Part shown: in pieces, positions 6,300 to 9,582 of the stretch
Layout of the letters: every line of letters starts with the position of its first letter
Position numbering within the stretch: position 1 is the stretch's first letter
Assembly: GCA_003136795.1 (NCBI GenBank)
Contig: PLDP01000078.1
Coordinates: 1 to 9,582 of the forward strand
Length of the DNA: 9,582 nucleotides
Source of the DNA: Actinomycetota bacterium
Lineage (GTDB): Bacteria > Actinomycetota > Thermoleophilia > Gaiellales > Gaiellaceae
Direction: 5' to 3'
Made by a program: the position numbers and the translations under genes
Notes under the pieces: generated by a model
Told to the model about the DNA's origin: nothing
The model's database searches: none
Seen by the model: only the letters and a program-made list of their open reading frames with translations

Positions 6300-7977
6300 G
6301 CGTGCGCACTTCGCCGCGCCGCAGCGTCAGCCCGTCCGCGTCGTAGCGTTCGAGCAGGAGCTGCGCCGTGCGGCGGCCCACGCCGAGCGCGTCGCGGAAG
6401 CTCGCGAGCGTGATCGCCTGGAGCGTCGGCAGCAGCTCGCGGCCGCGGTCGTAGAGCGCGACCGACACGGCGAAGCCGTCTCCGACTCGCCGAATGCGGC
6501 CCTCGCCTTCGAGGAACGCCGCGAGCTCCTTGTCGTCGACCTTGGCGATCTCTTCCTGCGCGAGTTGTGCTTCCAGCTCGGCCGCCGCGTCGGCCTGTTC
6601 GCCGAGCGCCGCGGTTGCGCCCGGCAGATAGGCCTTGGCGCCCCGGCGCTCGACCTCGAGCAGGTTCAGCACCTCCGGCGCCCACGGCTCGTTCGGGAGC
6701 AGCTCGGCGAGCGGAACTCCTGGATCGAGCGGGCTGGACGCCGCGCGCACTGCGAGCCGGTCGCGCGCACGCGCCTGCTGCGCGTCGAGCCACTCCTGGG
6801 AGAAGTAGTGGTCACCCGCGGAACGGAGAGAGGTGAGCGCCCGCGCAAGCTCCTGTGGGGGAAGCAGTCCGCGCGCCTGCAGCGCCTCCATGGTGACGGG
6901 CTCGTGGACGAGCGCGCGCACGATCTCCTCCGGCGTTCCCTGGTCGAGCGCGGCCAATCGCGCGCGCTCGAGTTTGCGCGCCGGCGCCGGGTCGAGCACG
7001 ACGCCGCCGCCGACCGTGGTGTCCGTGCGCAGCACCACGTGGTCGCCACGCGCGGCGACCACCGCTTCCTGCAGTCGCAGCTGCGCGTAGTCGCCGTCGC
7101 GCACGACGCGCGCGGCCACCGCCTTGGTGCCGACGTGCACCGTCACCGCCGCGGGGATCTCCGCGAGCGGCTCGAGCCGCACGTCGAGGCGGTACGAGAC
7201 GGGGTAGTGGCCCGGCTCGACGAGCACGTCGCCGCGCGCGAGGTCGCGGCGCTCGACGGCCGGCAGATTGACGGCGACGCGCTGCCCCGCCTCGGCCGTC
7301 TCGACCGGCGAATCGTGCACCTGCACCGAGCGCACGCGCACCGCCTTGCCGCGCGGCTCGACCCGCAGCGTGTCGCCCGCGGCGATCGTTCCCGACCAGA
7401 GCGTGCCCGTGGCGATCGTCCCGACGCCCTGCAGGGTGAACACGCGATCGACGTAGAGGCGCGTCGCCGCAGACGCATCGCGCGTCTCCACTGGCACCCG
7501 CGCGAGCGCCGCGCGCAACTCGTCGAGCCCTGCTCCCGTCTTCGCCGAGACGGCGACCACCTCGGCGCCGGGAACGAGCTCGCGCGCCTCTTCGAGCGCG
7601 AGCTCGAGTGTCTCCTCGTCGACGGCATCCGACTTCGTGACGGCGACCACGCCCCGGTCGACGCCGAGCAGCCGCAGGACGGCGAGATGCTCGAGCGTCT
7701 GCGGCCGCGCGCCTTCCTGCGCGTCGATCACGAGCAGGAAGAGGTCGATGCCGGTCGCGCCCGCGATCATCGTGCGCACGAAGCGCTCGTGGCCCGGCAC
7801 GTCGACGAGCGACATGCGCCGACCGTCGGGCAGCTCGAGCGGTGCGTAGCCGAGGTCGATCGAGATCCCGCGCGCCTGCTCCTCGGGCAGGCGATCCGTG
7901 TCCTTGCCGGTGAGCGCGCGCACGAGCCACGTCTTGCCGTGGTCGATGTGGCCGGCGGTGCCGACCGTCAGCGGCAT
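6283..7977 (-). CDS. selB: Selenocysteine-specific translation elongation factor SelB
   Basis: 564 residues (E. coli SelB 614). It is a GTPase that brings Sec-tRNA-Sec to the ribosome at UGA codons marked by a SECIS hairpin. The GTPase domain shows G1 GHIDHGKT (9-16), RGISIDLGY as switch region (36-44), G3 DVPGH (59-63), G4 TKSD (114-117) and G5 SAKTGAG (144-150). EF-Tu-like domains 2 and 3 follow to about residue 345 ([17 protein letters not shown] is the typical domain 2 start). The C-terminal ~200 residues are Ala/Leu/Glu-rich and helical, as expected for the winged-helix repeats that bind SECIS RNA. The frame is open far upstream, but [16 protein letters not shown] is a normal SelB start. 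ATG-7977 lies in the last codons of selA (10-nt overlap) without a Shine-Dalgarno, so translation is probably coupled. Confidence 0.96.
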   Translation of the reverse strand: MPLTVGTAGHIDHGKTWLVRALTGKDTDRLPEEQARGISIDLGYAPLELPDGRRMSLVDVPGHERFVRTMIAGATGIDLFLLVIDAQEGARPQTLEHLAVLRLLGVDRGVVAVTKSDAVDEETLELALEEARELVPGAEVVAVSAKTGAGLDELRAALARVPVETRDASAATRLYVDRVFTLQGVGTIATGTLWSGTIAAGDTLRVEPRGKAVRVRSVQVHDSPVETAEAGQRVAVNLPAVERRDLARGDVLVEPGHYPVSYRLDVRLEPLAEIPAAVTVHVGTKAVAARVVRDGDYAQLRLQEAVVAARGDHVVLRTDTTVGGGVVLDPAPARKLERARLAALDQGTPEEIVRALVHEPVTMEALQARGLLPPQELARALTSLRSAGDHYFSQEWLDAQQARARDRLAVRAASSPLDPGVPLAELLPNEPWAPEVLNLLEVERRGAKAYLPGATAALGEQADAAAELEAQLAQEEIAKVDDKELAAFLEGEGRIRRVGDGFAVSVALYDRGRELLPTLQAITLASFRDALGVGRRTAQLLLERYDADGLTLRRGEVRTLRRQR

Positions 7978-9248
7978 GCGCGAACCGCGGCGGCGACCTC
8001 GTCGACGTCGCCGTCCGCGAGCGTGCGGCAGTCGAGCAGCAGGCGGCCGTCGCGGACGATGCCGATCACCGGCGGCTCGTGCGTGCGCAGCGCCGTGGCA
8101 AGCGCCTCGTCGACCGCGCATGCGAACGACGGCAGCTCCGTCAGCGGCAGCGCGCCGCCGCCGACCCGGCCGACGGTCTCCTCGACTTCCCCTCCGACCG
8201 CGGCCGCGAGCCGTTCGGCGCGAGCACGGACGATCGAGGCGTCCTCGTGCAACATTCGCAGCACCGGGATCTCGCGCAGCGCGCGCTCCGGCTCCAGGTA
8301 GAGGAGCAGCGTCCCTTCGAGCGCAGCGAGGCCGAGCTTGTCGATCCGCAGCGCACGGTGCAGAGGATGCCGGCGCAGCTTCTCGATCAGCTCGGCGCGT
8401 CCGACGACGATGCCTGCCTGCGGGCCGCCGAGCAGCTTGTCGCCGCTGAAGCACACGAGGTCGGCGCCGTCGGCGAGCGCTCCCCGAACGGTCGGCTCGT
8501 CGGCGAGGTCGAGCAGTGCGCCCGAACCGAGATCGTCGAGCAGCGGCACGTTGTGACGTTGCGCCACCGCTGCGAGCTCGGCGACCGTCGGCTGCTCGGT
8601 GAAGCCGACGACGCGGAAGTTCGACTGGTGCACGCGCAGCAACAGGGCCGTCTCGGCGCACACCGCGCGTTCGTAGTCGGCCGCGCGCGTCCGGTTCGTC
8701 GTGCCCACCTCGACCAGGTGCGCGCCGGAGCGGGCGAGCACGTCGGGGATGCGGAACCCGTCGCCGATCTCGATCAGCTCGCCGCGCGATACGAGCACCT
8801 CGCGTCCCTCCGCGAGTGCAGCGAGCGCGAGCAACATCGCGCCGGCGTTGTTGTTGACGACAATCGCGGACTCTGCGCCGGTCAGCCGTCGCAGGATTCG
8901 CGTCACGTGGTCCTGTCGCGAGCCGCGTGCGCCTTCGGCGAGGTCGTACTCGAGGTTCGAATACGAGCGGCCCGCCTCGAGCGCGCGCTCGAGCGCGGCC
9001 GCGGGCAGCGGCGCCCGGCCGAGGTTCGTGTGCACGATCACGCCGGTCGCGTTCAGCACGCGTCGCAGCGTGGGCCGTCGTGCGGAGGCGAGCTCCTCGC
9101 GAAGCCTCGCGGCGAGGTCGCCCGGATCGGCGCCGGCGCGGAGCTCTTCGCGCGCTCGGTCGATCACGGCACGGGCTGCGTCGATTGCAAGCGGATCGTC
9201 CGATTCGCGCGCCAGCTCGTCCACCGAAGGCAAGTCCCTGAGCTCCAC
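7968..9248 (-). CDS. selA: L-seryl-tRNA(Sec) selenium transferase SelA
   Basis: A PLP enzyme converting Ser-tRNA-Sec to Sec-tRNA-Sec with selenophosphate, as a cytoplasmic homodecamer in bacteria. 426 residues from GTG-9248. Family motifs in order: [87 protein letters not shown] and [14 protein letters not shown]. In the last, Lys271 is the expected PLP lysine (Lys295 in E. coli). The end motif is [20 protein letters not shown]-9248 is chosen because SelA proteins begin just before the LP..D.LL segment and it begins 10 nt after the LOG gene stop. ATG-9299 would add 17 residues and overlap that gene by 41 nt. Neither start has a good Shine-Dalgarno. The stop overlaps selB by 10 nt. Confidence 0.95.
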   Translation of the reverse strand: MELRDLPSVDELARESDDPLAIDAARAVIDRAREELRAGADPGDLAARLREELASARRPTLRRVLNATGVIVHTNLGRAPLPAAALERALEAGRSYSNLEYDLAEGARGSRQDHVTRILRRLTGAESAIVVNNNAGAMLLALAALAEGREVLVSRGELIEIGDGFRIPDVLARSGAHLVEVGTTNRTRAADYERAVCAETALLLRVHQSNFRVVGFTEQPTVAELAAVAQRHNVPLLDDLGSGALLDLADEPTVRGALADGADLVCFSGDKLLGGPQAGIVVGRAELIEKLRRHPLHRALRIDKLGLAALEGTLLLYLEPERALREIPVLRMLHEDASIVRARAERLAAAVGGEVEETVGRVGGGALPLTELPSFACAVDEALATALRTHEPPVIGIVRDGRLLLDCRTLADGDVDEVAAAVRACR

Positions 9249-9258
9249 GGCGTCCAGA

Positions 9259-9582
9259 TTACTGCGGTGCCGACGGATCGTCCGCGCAGCGCTGGTCATA
9301 GCGCTCGAGCACGCGCTGCACCGCCTCGTCCGGGTCGTCGGTCACGTGCAGGAGCTCGAGGTCGTCCGGCGAGATCATCCCGTCGGCGAGCAGCTCGCGG
9401 CGGATCCAGTCGACCATCTCGCCCCAGTAGTCCGAGTCGTAGAGGACGACTGGGAAGTGGCGGATCTTGCCGGTCTGGATCAGCGTCAGCGACTCGTACA
9501 TCTCGTCGAGCGTCCCGAAGCCGCCGGGGAAGATGACGAACCCCTCCGACGGGCGCACGAAGCAGACCTTGCGCGCGTAGAA
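9259..9582 (-). CDS. LOG family protein, C-terminal part (5' end outside window)
   Basis: The frame continues to the right edge (FYARKVCFVRPSEG precedes the first internal GTG at 9558), so only the C-terminal 107 residues are seen. The motif VIFPGGFGTLDEMYE is the PGG.GT..E signature of the LOG family. These proteins were once annotated as lysine decarboxylases and hydrolyse nucleoside 5'-monophosphates to base and ribose phosphate; plant and some bacterial members release cytokinins. The following LTLIQTGKIRHFPVVLYDSDYW is also typical. The exact substrate in this organism is unknown. The stop is 10 nt before the chosen selA start, on the same strand, so it probably heads the operon with selA-selB-selC or is an upstream member. 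A role in selenium metabolism is not established and may be only neighbourhood. Confidence 0.9.
   Translation of the reverse strand, partial: FYARKVCFVRPSEGFVIFPGGFGTLDEMYESLTLIQTGKIRHFPVVLYDSDYWGEMVDWIRRELLADGMISPDDLELLHVTDDPDEAVQRVLERYDQRCADDPSAPQ

Noticed and set aside
6565..8301. 578-codon plus-strand open frame opposite selB and selA
   Set aside because: Arg/His/Asp-rich composition and lack of any family motif mark it as the antisense shadow of high-GC coding sequence.
7978..8661. Long N-terminal extension of the selB frame (open from 8661)
   Set aside because: It lies opposite no stop codons but inside selA in another frame, is Arg/Ala-rich low-complexity sequence, and [16 protein letters not shown] is a normal SelB start.
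8079..9536. 485-codon plus-strand open frame opposite selA and the LOG gene
   Set aside because: Same reason: low-complexity Arg/Ala-rich translation, and both genes on the minus strand have unmistakable conserved motifs.

Overview
The window is GC-rich (C/G at most third codon positions), with frequent GTG starts and genes packed with 4-11 nt overlaps. Together with predicted TANNNT-type leaderless promoters this points to an actinobacterium, possibly of the Thermoleophilia/Rubrobacteria side. That placement is an inference from style, not from a marker gene. I see no mobile elements, CRISPR arrays or rRNA.

Left part, plus strand (1-3943): the 3' end of an unrecognised, probably extracytoplasmic protein gene, followed by a four-gene overlapping cluster. 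This cluster holds an AidB-type acyl-CoA dehydrogenase-family flavoprotein, a small alpha/beta hydrolase, a Tat-exported molybdopterin oxidoreductase of the sulfite-oxidase/YedY fold, and its likely membrane partner, a four-helix di-heme cytochrome b of the formate-dehydrogenase-gamma type. The last two plausibly form an extracytoplasmic redox enzyme exchanging electrons with the quinone pool. The link to the AidB protein and the hydrolase is only by co-transcription.

Middle, plus strand (3944-6165): a 56-nt gap with a perfect 12-bp palindrome and a well-placed -10-like hexamer, then a 721-residue polytopic membrane protein resembling GT-C/PMT-type glycosyltransferases, with a large non-membrane C-terminal domain.

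Right part, minus strand (9582 down to 6179): a complete selenocysteine decoding cassette in the order LOG-family gene (cut by the window edge), selA, selB, selC. selA makes Sec-tRNA from Ser-tRNA, selB is the dedicated elongation factor, and the UCA-anticodon tRNA-Sec lies only 12 nt after the selB stop codon. The organism therefore very likely makes selenoproteins. Neither selD nor a recognisable selenoprotein gene is in this window.

The points most worth following are the compact selA-selB-selC layout, the missing canonical start codon in front of a conserved AidB N-terminus that sits exactly downstream of a -10-like element, and the short tandem duplication across the selB stop codon next to the tRNA.
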